This document shows, one piece after another, positions 56,557-64,000 of a stretch of 64,000 nucleotides of DNA (position 1 is the first letter of the stretch; every line of letters starts with the position of its first letter). Source of the DNA: Aliivibrio sp. S4MY1. GTDB taxonomy: Bacteria > Pseudomonadota > Gammaproteobacteria > Enterobacterales > Vibrionaceae. The notes beneath the pieces were generated by a model. It saw only the letters and a program-made list of their open reading frames with translations. It was not told the origin of the DNA and did not search any database. Location: the NCBI RefSeq assembly GCF_028765545.1, contig NZ_JARACP010000005.1, positions 186,001 through 250,000 on the forward strand, given 5' to 3'. The position numbers and the translations under genes are program-made.

Positions 56557-56696
56557 AATTTAATTCCTTTTAAATAATTACTTTCATCATATGGGATGCA
56601 TTACTTAATAGCAAAACATCAAAGAAGGGCATAGAATCGACACCATTCAGATAGCGCACTACTGTCGTGTTGATGTAGATTATTAAAAGGGTCGTT

Positions 56697-57548
56697 ATGT
56701 ATACATTTTTTGGGGCTTTGGCTTTTATTCTATGGGGACTAGTTCCTGTTTACTTCCACCAACTGGAAGGCTTTAGCCCTGCATTAATTTTATCTAATCG
56801 TATCTTTTGGTCGGCGGTGATTCTGGTTGCTGTTTTTTGTCTCAAGCCTAATTTAATAGACAAAAAGCAATGTACGGCTAGAAATATCTCTATTGCGTTT
56901 ATGGCTGGGATCATGATGAATTTATCGTGGTTAGGATTTGTATACGCTACCATCACTAATAACATCATGGCAGCGTCATTAGCCTTTTATATTACGCCTG
57001 TTTTTGTGTTTTTTATGGGCTTTGTCTTTTTTAAAGAAGAGCTAAAATCACCACAAAAAATCGCTCTATTTCTGATGGTATTAGCCATTGTAAGTTATGT
57101 GTATTTAGACCAACAATTGCCTGTGTTAAGTTTGGCTATTTCACTCTCATTTGCGAGCTATATTGCCATAAAAAAACTGATTAAATTAAATACGTTTGGT
57201 GCTGTTTTCTTTGAGCACATTCTTTTTGCACCTATTGCTTTGTGGTACATCATCACTCACTCTGATGGACTTTCTGCACTTAACTGGGCGACCTTAATGG
57301 GAGCTGCACCATTGCAACTTATCCCTATTTTATTATTGAGTATTTCCATTCTCAAAACACCATTAAGCAAAATAAGTTTACTTCAATATATTGAGCCAAC
57401 TTTACACCTTGCTTTAGCGATGTGGGTTTATCATGAGCCGATTTCTAGCGGTCAAAAGTGCGCGTTGATATTAGTCATTCTCTCTATCATGGTTGCTAAC
57501 ATAAAAATGAAGAAGCCAAATAAGCCGAACCTTGCTAATAAAAGCTAA
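56697..57548 (+). CDS. rarD: RarD-type EamA permease
   Basis: A 283-residue, ten-TM protein of the DMT superfamily. YTFFGALAFILWGLVPVYFHQLEGFSPALILSNRIFWS closely follows the RarD N-terminus, and LLQYIEPTLHLALAMWVYHEPIS is also typical. RarD is annotated as a chloramphenicol-sensitive/permease protein, with unproven substrate. It overlaps the convergent AraC-GyrI gene tail by 14 bases. Confidence 0.85.
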   Translation: MYTFFGALAFILWGLVPVYFHQLEGFSPALILSNRIFWSAVILVAVFCLKPNLIDKKQCTARNISIAFMAGIMMNLSWLGFVYATITNNIMAASLAFYITPVFVFFMGFVFFKEELKSPQKIALFLMVLAIVSYVYLDQQLPVLSLAISLSFASYIAIKKLIKLNTFGAVFFEHILFAPIALWYIITHSDGLSALNWATLMGAAPLQLIPILLLSISILKTPLSKISLLQYIEPTLHLALAMWVYHEPISSGQKCALILVILSIMVANIKMKKPNKPNLANKS

Positions 57549-58404
57549 TTGGAAGATAAAAATCCAATTCGAATTCTTCAGATTCATTCAAAAAATGATT
57601 CTTGTGGTAACGCACATACGCCGGTGTTGATCTTAATTTAAAGCCTGATGCTGGCAACCATTTCTCTAATACCGTACTGATTTGTGGCAGTAATTGCCCA
57701 TAAACACCATGAAGTCGAAACACAGCATGTAACCCGCCAGGGATCACCATTTGGTTTACCACACCACGGTATTTCAATGGTTTATCAATCGCAATACACG
57801 CCACATAACGGCACTTATTAAGTTCAACCCATGCAGGATTTGAATGGTGTAAGCCAAACTGAGTAGAGAAATCTCGATTCTCTGTATTTGCCCACGCTTT
57901 TAATACCAACCACGCATTACGAATAGAGCGGTTATAGCCATCGTGTCTCACATAAGCCGCCAGCAGTTCTGAAATCTCTGTAATTTTTGGTTGAGGTAAC
58001 ACTCTATCAGCCACGCTTAAATAGCCTGCCGCAACTTCAGGATCTTTCAAATACGGTTTATCTGATATTTGTAAATCGTGCTTACGCCATTCACCCGGAG
58101 ACATATCAAAGGTTGATTTAAATGCACGGCTAAAAGAAGAGAGCGAGCTAAAACCACAGGTATTGGCAATATCTAAAACGGTCGACTTAGTATCAAACAT
58201 AAGCTGATTCGCGGCATATTCCATACGAGTTCGGCGAATATACTGATGAATCGACTCTCCCACCACTTGTTTAAAAATACGATGAAAATGCTGCTCTGAA
58301 TACGCTGCCACCTCAGAAAGCTCTTTTGCCGTAAGTTCTTTGCTGATGTCTTTATGTATATAAAACAGAACATCATTGATTCTTGATATGTGTTGTTGGC
58401 TCAT
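57535..58404 (-). CDS. AraC regulator with GyrI-like effector domain
   Basis: A 289-residue AraC-family regulator in the SoxS/Rob-like layout: the DNA-binding domain is N-terminal (ELTAKELSEVAAYSEQHFHRIFKQVVGESI and VLDIANTCGFSSLSSFSRAFK, residues about 10-110), followed by a C-terminal GyrI-like small-molecule domain (about 135-289). Start at 58404; the frame runs further to 58536 without support. It is divergent from an aminotransferase gene with a 12-bp direct repeat between them. Confidence 0.88.
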   Translation of the reverse strand: MSQQHISRINDVLFYIHKDISKELTAKELSEVAAYSEQHFHRIFKQVVGESIHQYIRRTRMEYAANQLMFDTKSTVLDIANTCGFSSLSSFSRAFKSTFDMSPGEWRKHDLQISDKPYLKDPEVAAGYLSVADRVLPQPKITEISELLAAYVRHDGYNRSIRNAWLVLKAWANTENRDFSTQFGLHHSNPAWVELNKCRYVACIAIDKPLKYRGVVNQMVIPGGLHAVFRLHGVYGQLLPQISTVLEKWLPASGFKLRSTPAYVRYHKNHFLNESEEFELDFYLPISFY

Positions 58405-58417
58405 AAACTCAAAATAG

Positions 58418-58451
58418 CATAAATGGACATATTTATAAGCATAAACGGACA
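58418..58451. promoter_or_regulatory. Direct repeat, likely AraC-type operator
   Basis: CATAAATGGACA (58418-58429) and CATAAACGGACA (58440-58451) differ at one base and are 22 bp apart, about two helical turns. Head-to-tail repeats are the usual binding sites of AraC proteins, and the regulator is encoded next to them. Confidence 0.7.
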
Positions 58452-58517
58452 AACATAGTTGTGCAACGCCTTGTACTATCAAAGGATAAAATAAATAAGA
58501 TAATGATGGGAACACAT

Positions 58518-59672
58518 ATGGAAATAGCTCACTCACTGCAACAGATCCAATCTTCTTATATCAGAGAGATCTTAGCGGCAGCAACGGACAAGAATGTTAT
58601 CTCTCTCGCAGGTGGGTTACCTGATGAGAAAACGTTCCCAATTGATTTAATGAAGCCAACATTAGAAAGCCTATCTGATATGCCAGAAGTCTTTCAATAC
58701 GGTGCAACCGCAGGTTACGGTCCTCTGTTAGAGCTACTGACAGAAATGTACCAATTACCAGAAACGCACATGCCAATGATCTGTACCGGCTCTCAACAGG
58801 GACTAGATCTTATTGCACGAGCTTACATCAACCCAAATGATACCGTAGTAATGGAAGCTCCGAGCTACCTTGGTGCTATGCAAGTCTTTGGTTTGGTTCA
58901 AGCCAATATTGCGACCGTATCTCAAACAGATTTTGGTCCTAATCTTGAAGAGCTAGAGCAATGCTTTATTCAAGACTCACCAAAAATGTTCTATGCAGTA
59001 CCTGATTTCCACAACCCAACGGGCGTATGTTGGTCATTAGATACACGAAAAAAAGTGGCTGAGTTGTGCATTAAATACAAAGTCGCTTTCATAGAAGATG
59101 CGCCATATCGTGAACTGCGTTTTACCGGTGAAGCACTGCCAATGGTTTCCACTTTTTGTCCTGACGATTCTATTGTGCTACGTTCATTCTCAAAAATTGC
59201 CTCTCCGGGTTTACGTATCGGTGCAGTAACGGGCAAGAAAAGCTATTTAGAGCCTCTGATTAAAGTAAAACAAGGTGCTGATTTACACTCAAGTGTACCA
59301 ATGCAAGCTCTATTGGTTGGCTTATTAAAGCACGCTGACTTTGGTCTGCACATGGAACAAATTCAAGCGTTATACAAAACGCGTTATGATGTGTTATTCG
59401 CAGAACTGAAAAAACAATTACCTGAAACTTGCGTGCTAAACCCTGTTGATGGCGGCATGTTCATTTGGTTATCTCTACCTGATTGCGACACTTTCGCTCT
59501 GGCTAAAACGTTAATTGCTAACGGTGTTGCTGTAGTACCAAGCCCTGTATTTTATCCAAAACCAGAAGGCGCCCCCTCTGCACTGCGTTTAAACTTTACT
59601 AATGCAAACCCAGAAGAGTTAGTTGAAGCCGTTGGTCGTCTAACGAAAGTATTGAATGAAGCGTTAAGCTAA
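58518..59672 (+). CDS. PLP-dependent aminotransferase (class I/II, aminoadipate/valine type)
   Basis: A fold-type I aminotransferase of about 384 residues, similar to LysN/2-aminoadipate and multi-substrate enzymes. Visible are NVISLAGGLPDEKTFP near the N-terminus, the PLP ring-stacking TGSQQGLDLIARAY, DFHNPTG, EDAPYRELRF, and the Schiff-base Lys in RSFSKIASPGLRIG. The start at 58518 has GGGA six bases upstream; ATGs at 58503 and 58506 are possible. Divergent from the AraC-GyrI regulator and probably under its control. Confidence 0.88.
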   Translation: MEIAHSLQQIQSSYIREILAAATDKNVISLAGGLPDEKTFPIDLMKPTLESLSDMPEVFQYGATAGYGPLLELLTEMYQLPETHMPMICTGSQQGLDLIARAYINPNDTVVMEAPSYLGAMQVFGLVQANIATVSQTDFGPNLEELEQCFIQDSPKMFYAVPDFHNPTGVCWSLDTRKKVAELCIKYKVAFIEDAPYRELRFTGEALPMVSTFCPDDSIVLRSFSKIASPGLRIGAVTGKKSYLEPLIKVKQGADLHSSVPMQALLVGLLKHADFGLHMEQIQALYKTRYDVLFAELKKQLPETCVLNPVDGGMFIWLSLPDCDTFALAKTLIANGVAVVPSPVFYPKPEGAPSALRLNFTNANPEELVEAVGRLTKVLNEALS

Positions 59673-59728
59673 TTCTGTAAAGCGATAACGATAATCATCA
59701 TAAAATTTATAATTTAAGTGGTATATAA

Positions 59729-60853
59729 ATGAAAATATTCAGTAATTTTGAAAGTGGTAACATCCATGTCGTTGCAGCGAATACGCCTGATGATATTCAG
59801 TTAACTATTCCTGCAGATAACCAAACTGAGATCGCTCAATGGTTTCACTTTCGTTTAGAAAGCCAGCCTCAACAACAGCATTCATTTAAAATCTTAGGGT
59901 TAGCAAAATCAGCTTATCCTGAAGGTTGGCAAAATTACGATGTGGTTGCTTCTTATGACCGTGAAGAGTGGTTCCGCATCCCTACAGAGTTTGATGGCGA
60001 TACGCTTAGCTTTAATGTGATGCCAGAGTACCGTTCAATGTATTTCGCATATTTTGCACCTTACTCGTACGACCGTCACCAAGACCTACTTCACGGTGCA
60101 CAAACCCACCACCGCTGCCAGTTAGAAACGCTTGGTGTGACATTAGATAATAATGACATCAGTATTCTAACGATTGGTGAACCTGCCGAAGGTAAGAAGA
60201 ATATCTGGATCACTGGTCGTCAACACCCGGGGGAGACAATGGCGGAATGGTTCATTGAAGGCTTATTATCACGCCTATTAGATGAAACCGACACGGTTGG
60301 CCGTGCCCTACTTGATACAGCTGTTTTCCATATTGTCCCTAACATGAACCCTGATGGCAGTATCCGTGGTCATTTACGTACCAATGCGATTGGTGTGAAT
60401 TTGAACCGTGAATGGCAAACACCATCAATGGAAAGATCACCGGAAGTATTCCTTGTTCGTGAGCGTATGCTAGCCACAGGCGTTGATATGTTCTTAGACA
60501 TTCACGGCGATGAGGCTATTCCATACAACTTCGTTGCCGGTGGTGAAGGTATTCCCTCTTACAATGAGCGTATTGCTGCTTTAGAGAATACCTTTAAACA
60601 AGCTCTATTGACTATCACACCTGAGTTCCAAGACGAGATTGGTTACGATAAAGACGAGCCAGGTACGGCAAACTTAACCGTTGGTTCTAACTGGGTTGGT
60701 GAGCAATTCAAATGTCTGTCTTATACTGTTGAAATGCCGTTTAAAGATCACATTAGCCACGCTGATGAGCTGTATGGTTGGTCTCCAGAGCGAAGCATCG
60801 CCTTTGGTCAAGACACGCTATCTGCTATTTGGGCTACCGTTGGTAAGCTGTAG
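59729..60853 (+). CDS. M14 zinc carboxypeptidase, cytosolic carboxypeptidase (CCP) type
   Basis: A 374-residue M14 peptidase with no signal peptide. An N-terminal beta-sandwich (about 1-125, AEWxHFRxxxQ-like) precedes the catalytic domain, the order found in the CCP/Nna1 deglutamylase branch. Zinc ligands are His166 and Glu169 (RQHPGETMAEWF) and His259 (FLDIHGDEA); NLNREW forms part of the substrate site and Glu335 (YTVEMPF) is the general base. It follows the aminotransferase gene by 56 bp, probably in the same unit, and a strong terminator closes it. The natural substrate in bacteria is unknown. Confidence 0.9.
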   Translation: MKIFSNFESGNIHVVAANTPDDIQLTIPADNQTEIAQWFHFRLESQPQQQHSFKILGLAKSAYPEGWQNYDVVASYDREEWFRIPTEFDGDTLSFNVMPEYRSMYFAYFAPYSYDRHQDLLHGAQTHHRCQLETLGVTLDNNDISILTIGEPAEGKKNIWITGRQHPGETMAEWFIEGLLSRLLDETDTVGRALLDTAVFHIVPNMNPDGSIRGHLRTNAIGVNLNREWQTPSMERSPEVFLVRERMLATGVDMFLDIHGDEAIPYNFVAGGEGIPSYNERIAALENTFKQALLTITPEFQDEIGYDKDEPGTANLTVGSNWVGEQFKCLSYTVEMPFKDHISHADELYGWSPERSIAFGQDTLSAIWATVGKL

Positions 60854-60870
60854 TCACTTTTGATAAATAA

Positions 60871-60906
60871 AAAAAACGGCGCAGATATAACTCTGCGCCG
60901 TTTTTA
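60871..60906. terminator. Bidirectional terminator after the M14 peptidase
   Basis: AAAACGGCGCAG pairs with CTGCGCCGTTTT around an eight-base loop, with A-rich and T-rich flanks. Confidence 0.92.
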
Positions 60907-60907
60907 T

Positions 60908-61141
60908 TTAAGACCAAATTTCATTAGTAAAATAATTATCTATTATCAAGTTCTCATACCTTTCAATCCAAGCTGAATCAATTAAATCAAGAATATCCAT
61001 TCCAACTTTAGAACTATGTTTCTTATTATTATCTAACAGCAACAAGGTAATATGAAGGTATGTCGAATTATATAGAAAAGTTCCCAGTTCGTAAGAAAGT
61101 GTAATAATGGATCTTTCCGTTTTATATTCGAGCAGTTTCAT
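60908..61141 (-). CDS. Small hypothetical protein
   Basis: A 77-residue frame with plausible amphipathic composition (YELGTFLYNSTYLHITLLLL, then WIERYENLIIDNYF). GGTAGC lies before the ATG at 61141. No family is recognised. It ends two bases from the terminator, which would serve it. It may be real but could be a chance frame in AT-rich DNA. Confidence 0.45.
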   Translation of the reverse strand: MKLLEYKTERSIITLSYELGTFLYNSTYLHITLLLLDNNKKHSSKVGMDILDLIDSAWIERYENLIIDNYFTNEIWS

Positions 61142-61271
61142 AAAGCTACCAATGACAAGTGGCCAAGTATTATTGCAGACGGCCTCTACATCTTAATGGC
61201 ATCTAAAAACATTCGCTTTTTTAAAATGCTATGGTGAATCTTTACTAAATAACTTGGCTACAAGTGGGTGT

Positions 61272-61934
61272 TTACTGTTGAACCTTCGATTGAATCTCTG
61301 TTCCTGCTTCTCTCAATAAATTAAACGGCGACATTATCACGCCTTTTACGGCTCCTTGAGTCGCTTGTTGAGATAACTCTTCCGTTTTATCGATAATTTG
61401 ATCGGCTTTTGCCATGATAGGGGGCACTTCTTTACGCAATCTCTCCAATTCTTTAATCACAGCAGGAATGGTTGTTACTCGGTACCCTTTACTTTCTACA
61501 AAAGCTTTAGGAAAGACCTGTTCGCGGTAATTTTGCAGTTCAACCAGAGTATTAGGCACTGTTTCTTTATTAACAGTATTCATTACCGTGATCACTTCAG
61601 GTAATGATTCCGTACGAATGGACTTAACTTCATCAAGAATAAGTGGAATTTTATTATCAACAGAAGCAACGGTCTGATTTACATCCTTTACCGTATCTTT
61701 CACTTCACTGACTAAGGTTAAAATTTGAGGAGTGAGATCTTCAATGTGCTGAGCCAATAATAGCCATTGATCAATTTCCAATTTATCAGCCGTTTTATTT
61801 ACCTCAGTCATTAATTCAGGATACCTATCAACAATGGTATTTACTGAGTTAGTAAACGCGTAAATGGTGTACCCCAAATAAAAAATTGAGATTGCTAATA
61901 TCGCCTGTATTGCTATTCCTAATCGAGCCAACAT
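61272..61934 (-). CDS. Membrane-anchored coiled-coil hypothetical protein
   Basis: About 220 residues with one N-terminal transmembrane helix (IAIQAILAISIFYLGYTIYAF) and a long helical stretch with repeated TVxxVNKxTVP-like units (about 45-200). AGGT lies six bases before the ATG at 61934, a better start than 61940 or the far one at 62012. I recognise no family. It follows an unknown 123-residue gene by 74 bp. Confidence 0.7.
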   Translation of the reverse strand: MLARLGIAIQAILAISIFYLGYTIYAFTNSVNTIVDRYPELMTEVNKTADKLEIDQWLLLAQHIEDLTPQILTLVSEVKDTVKDVNQTVASVDNKIPLILDEVKSIRTESLPEVITVMNTVNKETVPNTLVELQNYREQVFPKAFVESKGYRVTTIPAVIKELERLRKEVPPIMAKADQIIDKTEELSQQATQGAVKGVIMSPFNLLREAGTEIQSKVQQ

Positions 61935-62008
61935 AATCATACCTATTGTATATTTTCTTAACGATAACCTAAGTTTAGGTAAGAATACACAATAACGAGA
62001 ATAGATTA

Positions 62009-62380
62009 TCAAACCAATGCTAATAATACTCCACCCACAGTTAATGCTGCAGATAAGTATTGCCCAGCGGAATAAGAGGAGTCATTTTCTTCTTCGATTT
62101 TATCTGGATGATCCATCCCTAAAGCACCATGAGCAAAAGACTCAACGTCGTCCCCCATGTCTTTGTTTAAATCACGGTTTAGTTGGCTTTCTTTTTCTAT
62201 ATCTTGAAGCGCATACAATAAGGCCTTTCCTTCACTTGATAAGCTGACTTGGTTATCACTTACCGATATCGTATTTCCCATTGAAGAGACCTTCACACTT
62301 GGGTTAGCAACCATGATAGTAGAAGGCACAGCTTTACTGTATGTCATTGCATTTTGATATGAAGAAACGCCACTTATCAT
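62009..62380 (-). CDS. Hypothetical protein with C-terminal hydrophobic helix
   Basis: A 123-residue protein, Ser-rich in the first half, acidic in the middle (LNKDMGDDVESFAHGALGMDHPDKIEEEND-like order), with a C-terminal hydrophobic helix (YLSAALTVGGVLLALV) that could be a tail anchor. AAGGACAG lies before the ATG. No family recognised; it probably shares a transcript with the coiled-coil gene. Confidence 0.65.
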   Translation of the reverse strand: MISGVSSYQNAMTYSKAVPSTIMVANPSVKVSSMGNTISVSDNQVSLSSEGKALLYALQDIEKESQLNRDLNKDMGDDVESFAHGALGMDHPDKIEEENDSSYSAGQYLSAALTVGGVLLALV

Positions 62381-62571
62381 TACTCTGTCCTTTGATGAAT
62401 AATTAACCGTCTATCAATTATATCGGTCACCAAATAGAAAACTTGTGAATATTTATTGTCTATTGATTTGATTTTTTGATGCGCTTCACTCTTTTTTGCT
62501 GCCTTTACTATTGTTTATTTTTCATAAGTCGAATTCAGGGCTTGATCTCTTTCTTATCTCCGCCTATAGTT

Positions 62572-62593
62572 AATCGCAATTCGACGATTAACT
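62572..62593 (+). promoter_or_regulatory. Putative ArsR operator upstream of arsR
   Basis: The word AATTTCGACGATT, preceded by AATCG, lies 33 bp before the arsR start. The same word recurs 44-64 bp before the ACR3 gene start, as expected for sites of one local repressor. Confidence 0.65.
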
Positions 62594-62625
62594 TTCAGTG
62601 CAGTAAAAAAGGTAAGATAATAACG

Positions 62626-62961
62626 ATGACTTGTAATGTTAATGATACTTCAACTTTTCGCTCTACAGAGCAAGATCTTCAAAAAGAGAAAGAATTTGCA
62701 CTATTAGCAAAAGCCCTTTCACATCCTGCACGTGTGCGAATTTTACATATTCTATCTGCTCTAGAAAAAGCAGGTGGCTGCCTAAACAGCGACCTAGTCT
62801 CTGAATTAGGCTTGGCGCAATCAACCGTTTCTGAGCATTTACGTATTTTAAAATTGGCTGGGTTTATTACTGCTGAGTCAATACCACCCAAAATGTGCTA
62901 TCGCATAAACCGAGAGTGTATTCGTCAATTTGAAAACCTGACTCAAAGTATTTTAGATTAA
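62626..62961 (+). CDS. arsR: ArsR-family metalloregulator
   Basis: A 111-residue winged-helix repressor of the ArsR family. DNA-binding helices are in LNSDLVSELGLAQSTVSEHLRILKLAGFI; Cys residues in GGCLNSD and KMCYR, plus one near the N-terminus (TCNVN), could bind As(III). An AAGGTAAG ribosome site lies before the ATG at 62626; the open frame upstream is rejected. It precedes an ACR3 arsenite exporter and has matching operator words before both genes. Confidence 0.9.
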   Translation: MTCNVNDTSTFRSTEQDLQKEKEFALLAKALSHPARVRILHILSALEKAGGCLNSDLVSELGLAQSTVSEHLRILKLAGFITAESIPPKMCYRINRECIRQFENLTQSILD

Positions 62962-62979
62962 TACCAACGTGATTATTAG
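62958..62979. repeat. Second copy of the TTAATACCAA element
   Basis: Matches about 18 of 22 bases of the element at 20369-20391, both beginning TTAATACCAAYGT. It overlaps the arsR stop codon. Confidence 0.4.
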
Positions 62980-63078
62980 CGATACACTGTCACAAATACG
63001 TAATGGCCTAGCAGTTAAATAAACTAGGCACTTTAAGCTTTGTAATAGAGAAACTTCGTGATAATTCTTAATTATATC

Positions 63079-63099
63079 AATCGAATTTCGACGATTTAC
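63079..63099 (+). promoter_or_regulatory. Putative ArsR operator upstream of ACR3
   Basis: AATCG followed by AATTTCGACGATT and TAC, nearly identical to the site at 62572-62593. TCGAA-T-TTCGA inside it is a perfect small palindrome. Confidence 0.68.
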
Positions 63100-63120
63100 G
63101 ATTAATGAGTTTTAAATTTA

Positions 63121-63157
63121 CAACCTAAACTAAGGCGAGATTATGCAACCTAAACTA
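63121..63157 (+). repeat. 12-bp direct repeat spanning the ACR3 start codon
   Basis: CAACCTAAACTA occurs at 63121-63132 in the leader and again at 63146-63157 as the first codons of the gene, 25 bp apart, with the ribosome site AAGGCGAG in between. Confidence 0.85.
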
Positions 63158-64000
63158 GGATTTCTAGATAGATATTTAACACTGTGGATTTTTATCGCTA
63201 TGGCTATTGGTGTATTACTTGGGGTCCAGTTCCCTCAAGTGGCACAATGGAATGAATCCATGTCGGTCGGTACAACCAATATTCCATTAGCGATTGGTCT
63301 GATCTTAATGATGTATCCACCGTTAGCAAAAGTGAATTACAACTTACTTGGTACGGTCGTAAAAGACAAACAAGCCATTACCCTTTCTCTAATTATGAAC
63401 TGGGTTGTCGGCCCTATTCTGATGTTTATTCTGGCATTAATCTTTTTAGGTGATCACCCAGGCTACATGGTCGGTATTATTCTGATTGGCTTAGCTCGCT
63501 GTATTGCCATGGTATTAGTTTGGAATGATATTGGTGGCGGTAATAAAGAGTATGGTGCGGCTTTAGTTGCGATTAACTCTGCGTTTCAAATCGTAACGTA
63601 CAGCTTTATGGCGTGGTTATTCATTAGTGTGCTACCACCGGTATTTGGTTATGAAAGCATGGTGGTTGATATCTCTATGATGGATATTGCTGAAAGTGTT
63701 CTGATTTATCTTGGTATCCCATTCTTAGCTGGATTTTTAAGCCGTAAAATCTTGGTTTCTAAAAAAGGTGAAGAGTGGTACAACACGGTTTTCATTCCAA
63801 AAATCTCACCTATCACCTTGATTGCTCTATTGGGTACGATTGTTCTGATGTTTAGCTTAAAAGGTGAAATGATCCTTGAGCTACCAATGGATGTGGTTCG
63901 CATTGCTATTCCACTGGCTATTTATTTTGTCTTAATGTTCTTCACTAGTTTCTTTATCGGCAAGAAGATGGGGATTCCTTATGACAAGAACGCCTCTATC
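63143..64000 (+). CDS. ACR3-family arsenite efflux transporter, cut by window edge
   Basis: An As(III)/H+ antiporter of the ACR3 family; 286 codons are present and the frame is open at the edge (a full member has about 350-400). The family hallmark is in TM4, [18 protein letters not shown], with the essential Cys. The start has AAGGCGAG upstream; the product begins [17 protein letters not shown]. It is downstream of arsR with shared operator words. Confidence 0.94.
   Translation, partial: MQPKLGFLDRYLTLWIFIAMAIGVLLGVQFPQVAQWNESMSVGTTNIPLAIGLILMMYPPLAKVNYNLLGTVVKDKQAITLSLIMNWVVGPILMFILALIFLGDHPGYMVGIILIGLARCIAMVLVWNDIGGGNKEYGAALVAINSAFQIVTYSFMAWLFISVLPPVFGYESMVVDISMMDIAESVLIYLGIPFLAGFLSRKILVSKKGEEWYNTVFIPKISPITLIALLGTIVLMFSLKGEMILELPMDVVRIAIPLAIYFVLMFFTSFFIGKKMGIPYDKNASI

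Noticed and set aside
62476-62625. N-terminal extension of the ArsR frame
   Set aside because: Starts with TTG, contains a hydrophobic stretch unlike ArsR proteins, and covers the predicted operator; the ATG at 62626 gives a normal-length protein.
63007-63030. Hairpin GCCTAG...CTAGGC after arsR as a terminator
   Set aside because: Short six-base stem with a twelve-base loop and no T-tract directly after it; not strong enough to call.
1-64000. CRISPR array, tRNA/rRNA genes, IS elements, prophage or integron
   Set aside because: No spaced direct repeats, no transposase or integrase frames, and no recognisable tRNA or rRNA sequence seen on either strand.

Overview
The window looks like a chromosomal segment of a low-GC marine member of the Vibrionaceae, most probably Aliivibrio (A. 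fischeri or a close relative). This rests on the AT-rich composition, the protein families present (short PutA with PutP, a Tag/FocA/SCO1 neighbourhood, archaeal-type HMG-CoA reductase, a CeuE/VctP-type siderophore ABC system) and uniformly vibrio-like protein sequences. The species call is inference. I see no rRNA, tRNA, CRISPR array, integron, phage or insertion sequence. The gene mix (metabolism, transport, many regulators, no ribosomal or replication genes) would fit a secondary chromosome.

Layout, left to right. 1-5.9 kb: the maltose/glycogen locus, with malP (cut by the window edge and carrying a frameshift), a divergent promoter region with MalT-box-like and CRP-like sites, malT, and a DUF368 polyprenyl-phosphate translocase. 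5.9-10.9 kb: a TetR repressor divergent from an RND efflux pair, with two matching palindromes between them. 10.9-15.4 kb: focA, tag with a coupled small gene, a copper/cytochrome-oxidase assembly operon (unknown membrane protein, SCO1, PCuAC) and a DMT exporter. 15.4-20.3 kb: a Fur-box-headed operon for a catecholate siderophore ABC importer plus a siderophore-interacting reductase. 20.4-21.5 kb: a small gene apparently broken by an 11-bp duplication, and a glutaredoxin-like gene. 21.5-28.1 kb: the proline operon, a short PutA followed by a separate gene for the C-terminal domain of long PutAs, then putP, with an AraC regulator upstream. 28.1-36 kb: a PEGA/formylglycine-generating-enzyme-like exported protein, an orphan FetB-like permease, a Tas-like aldo/keto reductase and a giant DUF748 protein. 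36-42.1 kb: an M15 peptidase followed by a (CCTGAA)7 repeat, the speA-speB putrescine operon, HMG-CoA reductase and a Blc lipocalin. 42.1-46 kb: yiaW-yiaV, a LysR regulator and a leucine-rich-repeat protein kinase. 46-52 kb: a lipoprotein and LruC-domain exported protein pair, and a YbhGFSR-like ABC exporter. 52-64 kb: astB, a Fur-boxed ten-TM metal transporter, yghU, a DsbA-family protein, rarD, an AraC-GyrI regulator divergent from an aminotransferase, an M14 cytosolic-type carboxypeptidase, small unknown proteins, and an arsR/ACR3 arsenite-resistance unit cut by the right edge.

Most transcription units end in clear intrinsic terminators, many of them bidirectional between convergent genes. 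I see no large novel multigene system. The best leads are the split PutA domain gene, the LRR kinase, the frameshifted small gene, the tandem Fur boxes on a family usually annotated as an exporter, and the lipoprotein/LruC surface pair.
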